64,000 nucleotides of DNA from assembly GCA_003854985.1 (NCBI GenBank), contig RQOG01000061.1:1-64000 (forward strand), written 5' to 3'. Of the stretch, positions 8,666-17,030 are shown one piece after another. Every line of letters begins with the position of its first letter. Within the stretch, counting starts at the first letter, position 1. The notes beneath the pieces were generated by a model. It was not told the origin of the DNA. It saw only the letters and a list, made by a program, of their open reading frames with translations, and ran no database searches. Made by a program: the position numbers and the translations under genes. Source of the DNA: Calditrichota bacterium (GTDB lineage Bacteria > Calditrichota > Calditrichia > Calditrichales > Calditrichaceae).

Positions 8666-9580
8666 TTAATTACTCCAATTACCTAATGCTATTATAATCG
8701 TTGCCCAACCATATGAACATTCTTTATCCTTGCTCCAATTATAAGTTAATTCAAGACCCATTCCAAAAACATGTTTAAAATGAGGCAGAACCTGCCCTTT
8801 AAATATAAGGCCCATATTCCCTTTTGATTTAATGATATCATGATTTTCATTTTCAGTATAATGTTTCCTGGAAGCTGAACTTACACCCATACTCAATGAT
8901 GCATCAATCCAATTAGAATTAGCAGACAGACCAAAGGCCCCCCAAATATTGCTAAGCCTATTAACAGAACCAGAGAATGCATCATAGCCAAGGGAAACAA
9001 CATATTTATTCATTCTATAATGCGTACTTAATGTAAATAATCCTATTTGAATCCATGCTGCTCTATTTACCGGTTTATTAATTTCAGCCTCTTTATTCTC
9101 CTGTACCTGTTCATCTATGAACTTTTCTTCAAAATCAGGGTCTATAACTTTAGGTGAATAAGGCAAAGGATTATTAACGGCATCTTTATAAGCGATCAGA
9201 TCGGGTAAATCCGGCGGCTTAAAGTATTCTCCGCATTGCAGCCTTAAATAGTATTCATTAATATTTTCAAGATTTTCTTTTTTACCTCTGTATAAATGAA
9301 CATATAACGTATCCCTATTTAAACTTGAATAAACAGGGATATAATACAAAGGCCTGTTTATTAATTGCACCGTCGCAAATTTTTTTATCCATAACGTCCA
9401 CGATGTTTCGCCATGAATTTTTGCGGAAGGAGACTTAACGTAAGCCAGTTTGATCAATTGGGAATCAGAGGAAAGGAAAAGATTGCAATCAAGAACTTTG
9501 ATAATTTCAATTTCCTGCAGGTCCTGGGAGAAGGCGAAAGACGAATATATGAGCATCAAACATAACCAGAGTTTTTTCAT
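8666..9580 (-). CDS. Exported SNase-like/barrel protein (paralogue 2)
   Basis: The 304 residues share the start M-K-K-L-W-L-C-L-M and nearly the whole first 170 residues with the gene at 9717-10616, including V-L-D-C-N-L-F-L-S-S-D-S-Q and L-R-L-Q-C-G-E-Y-F-K-P-P-D-L-P-D-L. The signal peptide is cut near F-A-F-S-Q. The C-terminal part (about 180-304) is barrel-like and more diverged. Catalytic SNase residues are missing, as in paralogue 1. Behind its ATG lies a decayed copy of the end of the phosphomevalonate kinase gene, showing a recent tandem duplication. Function unknown. Confidence 0.65.
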   Translation of the reverse strand: MKKLWLCLMLIYSSFAFSQDLQEIEIIKVLDCNLFLSSDSQLIKLAYVKSPSAKIHGETSWTLWIKKFATVQLINRPLYYIPVYSSLNRDTLYVHLYRGKKENLENINEYYLRLQCGEYFKPPDLPDLIAYKDAVNNPLPYSPKVIDPDFEEKFIDEQVQENKEAEINKPVNRAAWIQIGLFTLSTHYRMNKYVVSLGYDAFSGSVNRLSNIWGAFGLSANSNWIDASLSMGVSSASRKHYTENENHDIIKSKGNMGLIFKGQVLPHFKHVFGMGLELTYNWSKDKECSYGWATIIIALGNWSN

Positions 9581-9596
9581 TTCATTCTACCCCTAT

Positions 9597-9716
9597 TGTA
9601 TTTAAATTTTTTTGATTTGTTTGGTGACCCTTTTCTTCAATTTTGATTCCCAAAGGGCGATAACCATGAAAATTACCGATTCATAATACATAATAAAAGT
9701 ATCATTGTTTCCTTGC
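9597..9716 (-). pseudogene. Duplicated relic of the 3' end of the phosphomevalonate kinase gene
   Basis: The roughly 80 bases from 9600 closely match the bases from 10633, which encode the last 20 or so codons of the phosphomevalonate kinase gene plus its stop and spacer. Both contain AATTTTTTTGATTTGTTTGG and, further on, CCAAAGGGCG. The copy sits in the same relation to paralogue 2 as the real gene end does to paralogue 3. It is therefore the seam of a tandem duplication of about 1.03 kb (gene tail plus paralogue), not a gene. Confidence 0.75.
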
Positions 9717-10616
9717 TTAATTTTTCCAGCTTCCCAACGCGATGACAAGCGCCAGTGAATTATACGAAGCCTCCTTACTGGCATTAACGGTTAAAACCAA
9801 TCCCATACCAAATCCCGTGGGGAAATGCGGTAAAGCCTGAAACTTAAATATTAAACCAATATTTCTAACTGACTCATTATAACTTAAACCCGCACTAAAT
9901 GAAGCGTCGATCCAGCGTGAGTTATTAGAAAAACCATAACAGCCCCAGATTGTTTTTAACTTCCCAAAAAAAATATACCTAAAATTATCTAATCCAATTG
10001 AAATTATATTATTTCTAAAACGATAATTCATACTGAATTGAAATTGCAAATCGTCGTACTTCGTGATCATGTCAACACCCAGCTGAAACCACCTGGCTGA
10101 ATTTAAGGATTTATTAATTCCAGCCTCTTTATTCTCCTTTACCTTTTTATTTATAAAATTTTCTTCAAAATCAGGATCTGATACTTTAGGTGAATTCGGC
10201 AAAGGATTATTAACGGCATCTCTGTAAGCAATCAGATCGGGTAAATCCGGCGGTTTAAAATATTCTCCACATTGCAGCCTTAAATAGTATTCATTGATAT
10301 TTTCAAGATTTTCATTTTTACCTCTGAATAAATGAACATATAACGTATCCCGATTTAAACTTGAATAAACAGGGATATAATATAAAGGCTTTTTTATTAA
10401 TTGCACTGTCGCAAATGTTTTTATCCATAAAGCCCAGGATGTTTCACCAGAAGTTGTTATAGAAGGAGACTTGACATAAGCCAGTTTGATCAACTGGGAA
10501 TCAGAGGAAAGGAAAAGATTGCAATCAAGAACTTTGATAATTTCAATTTCTTGCTTGTCCTGGGAGAAGGCAAAAGTCGAATACATGAACATCAAACATA
10601 ACCATAGCTTTTTCAT
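9717..10616 (-). CDS. Exported SNase-like/barrel protein (paralogue 3)
   Basis: A 299-residue protein with a signal peptide (cut after F-A-F-S) and an SNase-like region (about 23-150) almost identical to paralogue 2. Both share a short acidic/lysine-rich linker (about 150-170) and then a C-terminal barrel-like half that keeps W-I-D-A-S and L-P-H-F but otherwise differs. It begins 22 bases after the phosphomevalonate kinase stop, so it is probably translated from the mevalonate transcript. The conserved head with a variable barrel suggests that the surface-facing part is under diversifying change. Confidence 0.65.
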   Translation of the reverse strand: MKKLWLCLMFMYSTFAFSQDKQEIEIIKVLDCNLFLSSDSQLIKLAYVKSPSITTSGETSWALWIKTFATVQLIKKPLYYIPVYSSLNRDTLYVHLFRGKNENLENINEYYLRLQCGEYFKPPDLPDLIAYRDAVNNPLPNSPKVSDPDFEENFINKKVKENKEAGINKSLNSARWFQLGVDMITKYDDLQFQFSMNYRFRNNIISIGLDNFRYIFFGKLKTIWGCYGFSNNSRWIDASFSAGLSYNESVRNIGLIFKFQALPHFPTGFGMGLVLTVNASKEASYNSLALVIALGSWKN

Positions 10617-10638
10617 TTAGCTTTATCCCTATTATATT

Positions 10639-11703
10639 TTAATTTTTTTGATTTGTTTGGTAGCCTTTCCCTTCGATTTTCCTTTCCAAAGGGCGGAAGC
10701 CATAAAACTCAAGGTCTTTGGCAACATTAATCAACCTGTCTTTGTCGGTTGAAAACGCCGTGCCAATATCACCGCCGCCGGCGCCGGACGGTTTATAATG
10801 AACGCCCTGTTTTGAGCAAACCGCCTGTATTTTCCGGTGAGCTTCCGAAACAATGGGCATGCCGCTTTGTTCGCCTAATCCGGCCAGCGTATCGCGGAAG
10901 GTGTCGATACATTCCAGGAAGGCTTCGGCGCTGCCGTTCTCATACGCGTTACAGCCTTTTTCTGAAATCCGGATTAATTCGTTCATCATTTTATCATAAA
11001 GCCGAGGCTGGTTCTTTTTCAATTGTCCTACACCGCCGACCATTTGCCGGGTATTGGCCGACTTCCCTGTCCAAACGGGCATCATAAAAATATCTTGCCG
11101 CTCTTTCAATCGTCGTGGAAAAATAAAATCAGCTGCATCCGGCTTATTCATGGTATAAAGCAAGATGCCGCCGTAAACGCTGGCCGCCACATCAATACCG
11201 CTGCCCATCTCGCCCTGGGCAAAATGATGCGTCTTAAGCGTCGTTTTAAAAACCGGTTCCGGATTATCCATCGCGCTGCCCTGCAGAAAGGCTGCCGTTA
11301 ATGCAACGGCCAGCGCCGCGCTGGAACCAAAGCCGAATTTTGCCCGCCATTCCGCTGAATAAAACTGGCTGGTATCCAGGTCAATATCCGCCGGTTTAAT
11401 TTCGATGTTATACGTCCCGGCTTCCTTATAAAGGCATTCAAAAAGCGATTTAAAAAATCCTAATTTTTTAACAGTCTCGGCCGGCACGCCGGGATGAAAC
11501 GTGATTTTACCGGTTTCGGAGATCACAAAAGGCGATATATTTGCGCCAATGACCGGGGACGTTACCGAAAACTCCCTTTGCCGGTTGAATTGTTGTTTAA
11601 CAAGAGCATGACAATCGACGGCGCAGACCAGCGCCGGCGCGCCTTCCAGCACGGCGTACTCGCCCAATAAAATCATTTTCCCCGGCGCGGATGCTTCAAT
11701 CAA
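10639..11703 (-). CDS. mvaK2: Phosphomevalonate kinase (GHMP family)
   Basis: 354 residues with the GHMP landmarks A-P-G-K-M-I-L-L-G-E-Y-A-V-L-E-G near the start, F-G-F-G-S-S-A-A-L-A-V-A for the phosphate loop, and K-P-S-G-A-G-G-G-D-I-G as the C-terminal glycine motif. The G-E-Y (not G-E-H) and the length fit phosphomevalonate kinase, which makes 5-diphosphomevalonate. Its ATG overlaps the mvaD stop by 4 bases, so the two genes are translationally coupled. Cluster logic supports the call: the preceding step is in the fusion protein and the next in mvaD. Confidence 0.92.
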   Translation of the reverse strand: MIEASAPGKMILLGEYAVLEGAPALVCAVDCHALVKQQFNRQREFSVTSPVIGANISPFVISETGKITFHPGVPAETVKKLGFFKSLFECLYKEAGTYNIEIKPADIDLDTSQFYSAEWRAKFGFGSSAALAVALTAAFLQGSAMDNPEPVFKTTLKTHHFAQGEMGSGIDVAASVYGGILLYTMNKPDAADFIFPRRLKERQDIFMMPVWTGKSANTRQMVGGVGQLKKNQPRLYDKMMNELIRISEKGCNAYENGSAEAFLECIDTFRDTLAGLGEQSGMPIVSEAHRKIQAVCSKQGVHYKPSGAGGGDIGTAFSTDKDRLINVAKDLEFYGFRPLERKIEGKGYQTNQKN

Positions 11704-12686
11704 TTTTCTTCCCCGATTATTCTGATGCCCGGGCCTAATTTAGTGTGCATAACCTGTTTCACGCCCGCCAGAGAACCAAGCGCTTCTTTTACTTTGTTCA
11801 CGGCTTCCGGCAGACAGATGGCTTTGACCTGCGGTCCGGCGTCGATGGTAAAATAAACTTCCGTTCCATGCCGCCTGATTTCGCGAAGCAGATGAATTCC
11901 CGCCAATGTGGTCTCATTCCAGTAAAGCATGCCCGGATTACTGGCTAACGCTAAGGCATGCATTTTAAGACAACTGAACTCGCTGATTTCGCCCAGTCCG
12001 GTAAAATCTTTATGTTCAAGGGCTTTTTTCATTCCAACAAGATCCGCCGGATGCGAATCCACCCAGGCTTTATAATAAGGTGAGGTGTTTTTTGATAATG
12101 TCATCCCGTCGGTTGAGCCGATGGATTTTTTTGCCTCGGAAGTTACGGCGATAAGCAGACGCAAATCCCAGTAATCCGGCGGATAAAGAGGTTCGGCAAA
12201 GGAATCGGAGCCGTCCGCCTTTTGGCCTTTATGCATTTCCACGATGCCCCCGAAAACAGAACGCGCCGCCGAACCCGAACCCAGCCGGGCTAAAACGGAA
12301 AGTTCTCTATCGCTTAAAGACAACCCGGCCGCTTTTGACGCCGCCGCCGCCAGCGCGGCAAACCCGGAAGCGGAAGAAGCCAGGCCCGCCGCCGTGGGAA
12401 AATTATTTTCGCTTTCCACCTGCGCCTTTGATTTTTGCCCGCTTCTTGCCCGGATTAAATCCAAAAATCCGGATATACGTTTTGTTTCCTTTTCTCCCGC
12501 TTCTTTGCCATTCAGAAATAACGTATCGGATTTAAATGTTTCATCAAATTGAACAGAAGTGTGCGTGTGCAGAGCGTCCAGGGTAAGCGAAATGGAGCCC
12601 ACCGCGGGAAGATTGAGCCGGGCATCCCTCTTGCCCCAGTATTTAACCAGGGCGATATTGGAATGGGCAACGGCGGTAATTTTCAT
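11700..12686 (-). CDS. mvaD: Diphosphomevalonate decarboxylase
   Basis: 328 residues, normal for the family. The start A-V-A-H-S-N-I-A-L-V-K-Y-W-G-K-R-D and the segment P-A-V-G-S-I-S-L-T-L-D are diagnostic. The phosphate loop is N-F-P-T-A-A-G-L-A-S-S-A-S-G-F-A-A-L-A, and the catalytic aspartate lies in F-T-I-D-A-G-P-Q. The enzyme phosphorylates and decarboxylates 5-diphosphomevalonate to isopentenyl diphosphate. It is the first gene of the cluster on this strand, so the promoter probably lies in 12687-12778, where I see no clear -35/-10 pair. Confidence 0.95.
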   Translation of the reverse strand: MKITAVAHSNIALVKYWGKRDARLNLPAVGSISLTLDALHTHTSVQFDETFKSDTLFLNGKEAGEKETKRISGFLDLIRARSGQKSKAQVESENNFPTAAGLASSASGFAALAAAASKAAGLSLSDRELSVLARLGSGSAARSVFGGIVEMHKGQKADGSDSFAEPLYPPDYWDLRLLIAVTSEAKKSIGSTDGMTLSKNTSPYYKAWVDSHPADLVGMKKALEHKDFTGLGEISEFSCLKMHALALASNPGMLYWNETTLAGIHLLREIRRHGTEVYFTIDAGPQVKAICLPEAVNKVKEALGSLAGVKQVMHTKLGPGIRIIGEEN

Positions 12687-12778
12687 GGTTCATTTATTCC
12701 GGAATACGTTTCCGTTAATTTAAGAGGAAATGAATCATATATCTACATTTTATTAGCAGAATCCTGGCTTAAAGTAAT

Positions 12779-13285
12779 TCAATTTGAATAATGTCTGTCA
12801 TCCTGCCATTTTAATGGGTTATCACGAATATATTTCCGAATACGGTTCAATTCATGTTCGTTGCGAATTATATGTTCGTGATAATTACGTTGCCATAATT
12901 TTGCACCGGGGGTGTTATGCAATTGATTTAAATGTTTGGTTGATACCGTTTTAAACGCGCCGATCAATCGACCGATTGGTTTACGTTTCATCGTAGGGGC
13001 GGTTCGCGAACCGCCCCTACGGTCACGAATTATAATAATGCCGTGTAAATGATTTGGCATAACCGTCCATGCATCCAATTCTACGTAATGATATTGTTTT
13101 GCCAACCATTCCCATGCCACGTATATCATCCGCCCGGTATCATTTAATTTCATTTGACCATTTACAATTTCCCCAAATAACACTTCCCTTTTTTGGGTGC
13201 AAATGGTTATAAAATACCAACCGGGTTGTGTATAATCATATTCTTTTAACCGAATGGATTTCCGATTCCTTTTATACAGGCTCAT
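12779..13285 (-). CDS. REP-associated tyrosine transposase (RAYT, Y1/IS200-like)
   Basis: A 168-residue single-domain Y1 transposase: R-L-K-E-Y-D-Y-T-Q-P-G-W-Y-F-I-T-I-C-T at the start, the HUH metal motif M-P-N-H-L-H-G-I-I-I (about residues 76-85), and a C-terminal N-Y-H-E-H-I-I-R-N-E-H-E-L with the usual arginine-rich end. RAYT enzymes nick and move REP palindromes and are normally single copy. Here a 30-bp palindrome lies inside the coding sequence between the two halves. No terminal repeats typical of IS200 are visible. Position between core genes suggests a domesticated element. Confidence 0.88.
   Translation of the reverse strand: MSLYKRNRKSIRLKEYDYTQPGWYFITICTQKREVLFGEIVNGQMKLNDTGRMIYVAWEWLAKQYHYVELDAWTVMPNHLHGIIIIRDRRGGSRTAPTMKRKPIGRLIGAFKTVSTKHLNQLHNTPGAKLWQRNYHEHIIRNEHELNRIRKYIRDNPLKWQDDRHYSN
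12991..13020. repeat. REP-type perfect palindrome inside the RAYT gene
   Basis: The sequence reads CGTAGGGGCGGTTCG-CGAACCGCCCCTACG, a perfect 15-bp inverted repeat without a loop. On the minus strand it is in frame and supplies a Gly/Arg-rich loop (R-R-G-G-S-R-T-A-P-T) between the HUH motif and the C-terminal helices. Such palindromes are the typical substrate of RAYT enzymes. I find no second copy elsewhere in this window. Confidence 0.8.
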
Positions 13286-13356
13286 GTCTGAAAATTATAT
13301 TGTTTTAATATAAAATCTGCAAATCATTTTTAAAGGAATATTTTCCTTTCAGCAGA

Positions 13357-13761
13357 TCACTTCTTCTGAGGATCCATGTAGAAAACTTCCCACAAGTGCC
13401 CGTCCGGATCCTCAAAACTCCTGCTGTACATCCAGCCATGATCCATAGGATCACCGGAAATTTTGCCGCCGGTTTTTAATGCTTTGTCCGCAATTTCATT
13501 AACCTCTTCCCTGCTTTCCATGGATAGGGCAACAATAGCCTCTGTGCTTTTAGCGGCATTGACGATCTCTTTTTTAGCGAAGGTTTTAAAAAATTCCTCG
13601 GTTAGCAACATTACGAATATTTTCTCGCTGATAACCATGCAGGCGGCATTTTGGTCTGTATATTCCGGGTTGAGCGTTAACCCTAATCCTGTAAAAAAAC
13701 CGATAGCTCTGTCCAGGTTTTTTACCGGCAAATTGACAAATATTTGTGTATGATTATTCAT
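13357..13761 (-). CDS. VOC superfamily protein (glyoxalase/bleomycin-resistance fold)
   Basis: 134 residues with the two beta-alpha-beta-beta-beta modules of the VOC fold. The first starts F-V-N-L-P-V-K-N-L-D-R-A-I-G-F-F; the second ends F-E-D-P-D-G-H-L-W-E-V-F. The closing E of W-E-V is the usual metal ligand. Substrates of this family range from methylglyoxal adducts to antibiotics and cannot be deduced. It stands alone between the RAYT gene and the CRISPR array. Confidence 0.85.
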   Translation of the reverse strand: MNNHTQIFVNLPVKNLDRAIGFFTGLGLTLNPEYTDQNAACMVISEKIFVMLLTEEFFKTFAKKEIVNAAKSTEAIVALSMESREEVNEIADKALKTGGKISGDPMDHGWMYSRSFEDPDGHLWEVFYMDPQKK

Positions 13762-13880
13762 AATTCCCCCTTGGTTTATGACTATATATTTTGTATTGTT
13801 TTTAAAACAGAGTAAGGGGACTTAAAAATTCCGATTCGGACAAAAAAGCAGTTGGTAATTAATTTCATACATAGTATATT

Positions 13881-14770
13881 TTTGTTATTCATCGATATTT
13901 TGCATCAAGCCACAACTGACGAAGGAAAATATATTTGTAACGCTTAAATTGTTATTCATCGATATTTTGCATCAAGCCACAACATTACAATAATTCATAT
14001 TTTTCAGGCTATTATTGTTATTCATCGATATTTTGCATCAAGCCACAACGACAGCGCGTTTCAATACTATAAATATATATTGTTAGTTATCGATATTTTG
14101 CATCAAGCCACAACTCAAATATCTGCAGCGTATCGCCGCCCTTGATTGTTAGTTATCGATATTTTGCATCAAGCCACAACGGTATTAACCCGGAAAATGG
14201 TGGAAATAAAATTGTTAGTTATCGATATTTTGCATCAAGCCACAACTGAGCCCGGATGCGGATATCATGGAAATTATTGTTAGTTATCGATATTTTGCAT
14301 CAAGCCACAACAGCTCTGTCTGGCTGTCATTATTTCGGCTTATTGTTAGTTATCGATATTTTGCATCAAGCCACAACGAATTAACCCGTAAAATGGTGGA
14401 GGTATAATTGTTAGTTATCGATATTTTGCATCAAGCCACAACAAAGCAACAAAGGAGATGGAAACGGCAACGATTGTTAGTTATCGATATTTTGCATCAA
14501 GCCACAACCTGATTCCCTTTGCCATATAGCCCCTTTTATTGTTAGTTATCGATATTTTGCATCAAGCCACATCTCTAAACCCTTTAACCTGTTCAGTAAC
14601 TCGATTGTTAGTTATCGATATTTTGCATCAAGCCACAACCAGATGATTTAACGGCAATTTTTGAAGATATTGTTAGTTATCGATATTTTGCATCAAGCCA
14701 CAACAGCGGTGTAGTGAAGGACTCCGCGCCATGAATTGTTAGTTATCGATATTTTGCATCAAGCCACAAC
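13881..14770 (-). CRISPR. Type II-C CRISPR array, 14 repeats and 13 spacers
   Basis: Repeats of 36 bp start at 13881, 13948, 14014, 14079, 14145, 14211, 14276, 14342, 14407, 14473, 14538, 14604, 14669 and 14735. Spacers are 29-31 bp. The invariant part is CGATATTTTGCATCAAGCC-ACAAC on the plus strand. The transcribed strand is taken as minus (repeat 5' GTTGTGGCTTGATGC...AACAAT 3') because that strand pairs with the tracrRNA. The three repeats at 13881-14049 share variant bases (TTATTCATCG for TTAGTTATCG), consistent with the old, leader-distal end; the repeat at 14538 ends CACATC. New spacers should enter near 14770, beside cas2. Spacers 14181-14210 and 14378-14406 are near-duplicates. Confidence 0.98.
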
Positions 14771-14808
14771 ATAGGTTGGCAAAAACCCGGTATTTTCAGG
14801 GTTTTACA

Positions 14809-14840
14809 GGCAAATTTTAATTTTAAAATCTGCCTTTTTT
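14809..14840 (+). terminator. Hairpin with T-run beside the array (possible leader element)
   Basis: GGCAAATTTTAA pairs with TTAAAATCTGCC with one mismatch, followed by six T on the plus strand. A weaker hairpin (AAAACCC/GGGTTTT, 14781-14803) precedes it. It could stop plus-strand transcription that would run antisense to cas2, or serve as a leader structure. The rest of 14771-14922 shows no gene. Confidence 0.4.
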
Positions 14841-14922
14841 ACATCCCATGAAGCGGCCGGACGGCAATTTTTTAATCCTGATTGTCAAAGAGCATTTAAA
14901 TATAACAGGAAAACACGCCTGT

Positions 14923-15261
14923 TCAAAACAATTCTAATTGAGCGCCGATGCGTGTCTGCGGCGGCGATTTGTTGCCCCAAAAATTAATGATACTGCCATA
15001 TTGTTTATCCGTAATCATCAATATACTAATCTGCCCCTTTTCCGGGATCATTGTTCGCACCCGCTGACTGTGCACTTCGGCGTTTTCTTTGGAAGCGCAG
15101 TGCCGGATATAAACGCTGTACTGCATCATGGTAAATCCGTCGCGCAGCAGGTCGTTTCTAAATTTAGAGGCCGCCTTGCGCTCCTTTTTCGTATTTGTCG
15201 GTAAATCAAAAAAAACAAATAACCACATAATTCTGTACGCGTTTAATCGTGTTTGATTCAT
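14923..15261 (-). CDS. cas2: CRISPR-associated endoribonuclease-fold protein Cas2
   Basis: 112 residues. The start W-L-F-V-F-F-D-L-P-T-N-T contains the conserved Cas2 aspartate after the first strand, and R-K-A-A-S-K-F-R-N-D-L-L-R-D-G-F is typical of type II Cas2. It forms the Cas1-Cas2 integrase complex that inserts new spacers. The ATG overlaps the cas1 stop by 4 bases. It is the last cas gene before the array; there is no csn2 or cas4, which defines subtype II-C. Confidence 0.95.
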   Translation of the reverse strand: MNQTRLNAYRIMWLFVFFDLPTNTKKERKAASKFRNDLLRDGFTMMQYSVYIRHCASKENAEVHSQRVRTMIPEKGQISILMITDKQYGSIINFWGNKSPPQTRIGAQLELF

Positions 15262-16148
15262 AACAGCCTGGGATAATCAATTTTCCTGATTTCTTTGGTA
15301 AAACAACGGGCCAGGGATGAGCTGGTCTGCGATAAGCCCACCATTAAAGGTCTTTTAGTTTTTTTAAAGGTAACATCGACGGTAAGCACCTGCAGAATAC
15401 GGCTTTTTATTTCTTTATTCAGCTCATCCCATTCATCAAAATCATTGATAATCTCCAGAACGATTTCATCCACGAAGGGCCGGTAAGGCTCCATGATGTC
15501 GTCTGCTAAAGCAAAAGCATTGTATTGGTTACGATGATGGATGCCAAAAGTCGGCAATAAACCGGATCCGCTTAATGATCTTGCTACGGCGGCACGTAAT
15601 ATGGCATACCCGTAGTTTAATAAGGCATTTGGGGGTCCGCCTTCACGTCCACGGTGAAAATCATCGCCCATTAATCGCGGCCAGTACAGCCGCGCCGCCC
15701 AGGCTTCCATATTCCCCTTATCCCCGGATTTAACCGTGCCGACAAATAGTTCCAGGTCGCGATAGGGGCGTTCCATCTTTTTCAATAATCCGGCCTGGTT
15801 ACTTAACTTTGCCTGCACGGTCTGCTGCCATAAACTATTTTTAAGCGCTGCGCCCGCTCCTATCTGGTTGCGAAACAACGCGGCCTGTACCTGGTTAGTC
15901 TCTAAATGCAGCAGCATGGAAGACGGCATAAACCTGTTATTGCAAAAAATGACAGCCGTATTGTTCTCAGCCAATAACTGCATGACCATCTGGGTAAAGG
16001 TAATTTGCGGATGTTCGAATAATATAAAACCGATGTCTTCGATAGGAACGGTTTTTATTTCTTTTGTATTTTTATCATCGGTAACCAATTGGGCGTTTTT
16101 AACGCTTAAATGATAGGGATTGGAAAATAACAGCGTGCGTTTTAACAT
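15258..16148 (-). CDS. cas1: CRISPR-associated integrase Cas1 (type II)
   Basis: 296 residues, the usual length of type II Cas1. The catalytic region is visible in P-N-A-L-L-N-Y-G-Y-A-I-L-R-A, preceded by E-A-W-A-A-R-L-Y-W with the first acidic ligand, and followed by the G-I-H-H-R-N-Q-Y-N-A-F-A-L-A-D-D segment holding the catalytic histidine and aspartates. It begins 19 bases after the cas9 stop and overlaps cas2, so cas9-cas1-cas2 is one operon. All key residues are present, so adaptation may work even if Cas9 does not. Confidence 0.96.
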   Translation of the reverse strand: MLKRTLLFSNPYHLSVKNAQLVTDDKNTKEIKTVPIEDIGFILFEHPQITFTQMVMQLLAENNTAVIFCNNRFMPSSMLLHLETNQVQAALFRNQIGAGAALKNSLWQQTVQAKLSNQAGLLKKMERPYRDLELFVGTVKSGDKGNMEAWAARLYWPRLMGDDFHRGREGGPPNALLNYGYAILRAAVARSLSGSGLLPTFGIHHRNQYNAFALADDIMEPYRPFVDEIVLEIINDFDEWDELNKEIKSRILQVLTVDVTFKKTKRPLMVGLSQTSSSLARCFTKEIRKIDYPRLL

Positions 16149-16167
16149 AATAGTTTTCCCGAAGCTA

Positions 16168-17030
16168 TTAAATTCGTTTTGAAATTTTACCGGTTGGCGA
16201 AACCTTCACTTTAATAGGATTAAAGGTTTGCCAGCCTGTTTTTCCTTTACCAAAACTTTGTATTCTAATATAATATGGTGCATACTCTCGGGACTCACTA
16301 GCCTCTGTGTTTAATCTAAATTCATAATATTTTGAAGAAAGTGCTTCAACTTTATATAATTTAATTGATAAATTATACTGTTCTTGATTTTGTAAATTTA
16401 AATTGCCCTCATTTACTCCTAATAGAAACATATCGTTTATTTGCAAAGTTGTAACAATTTCTCTCCCGTCTTCCGGTAGTTGTACAATTTTTTTGCCATT
16501 TATCTTTCGCTGAACAGCGGTCCAAAAGGTAACCACTTCTTCTTTTAAATTTCCATCAAAATCCTTATAAATAAGTACATGATGATTATTACGCGGATTT
16601 ACATATTGGTTAATATCTTCTTTCAATTGTTCTGCGCCGCCTATATTTTCCTTCATACGTATTTTTTTTACAGGAACCGGTTCTCCATGTTTATTGGGTA
16701 AAAATATTTGCGGAATTTTTTTTCCAATTTCATCGGTAATAAAAAACGTATTTGATGGAATCTTATCGCCTTGTTCAAAGCCGCCGATGTCTTTAATCCT
16801 TGAATAAATCAATTTTTTTATGATCGGGTCAACTACTTTTTCAATATGTTTTTTTGTAGTAAGATTATCGATAGGTTTGCGAACATGATACGCTTCTTCC
16901 TGCTCAGGCGCTTTTCGTTTTCCATAAATCGTTTCTTTATGCAACGGTCCGCGCGCGGCGATTCCTTTGTTTTTATAAACCTTGCCATTCTTTTTGGTGG
17001 TAAATGTTCTACAGGTTAATAAATATCTGC
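16168..17030 (-). pseudogene. cas9: Cas9 C-terminal WED/PAM-interacting part, out of frame
   Basis: In the frame one base off from the upstream part, the translation runs from K-S-R-Y-L-L-T through K-N-K-G-I-A-A-R-G-P-L-H-K-E-T-I-Y-G-K-R to the stop at 16168. The segment G-(I/V)-A-A-R-G-x-L-H-(K/E)-E-T-x-(Y/F)-G is a conserved junction just after RuvC-III in II-C Cas9 proteins, so this is the same gene and not a separate ORF. The only start inside (TTG 16944) has no ribosome binding site. A sequencing or assembly indel in the short A-run, a true inactivating mutation, or recoding are all possible. Confidence 0.9.

Noticed and set aside
16168-16944. Reading the 258-codon frame as an independent cas gene
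   Set aside because: It starts at TTG without a ribosome binding site, and its upstream extension joins Cas9 sequence; it is the Cas9 C-terminus.
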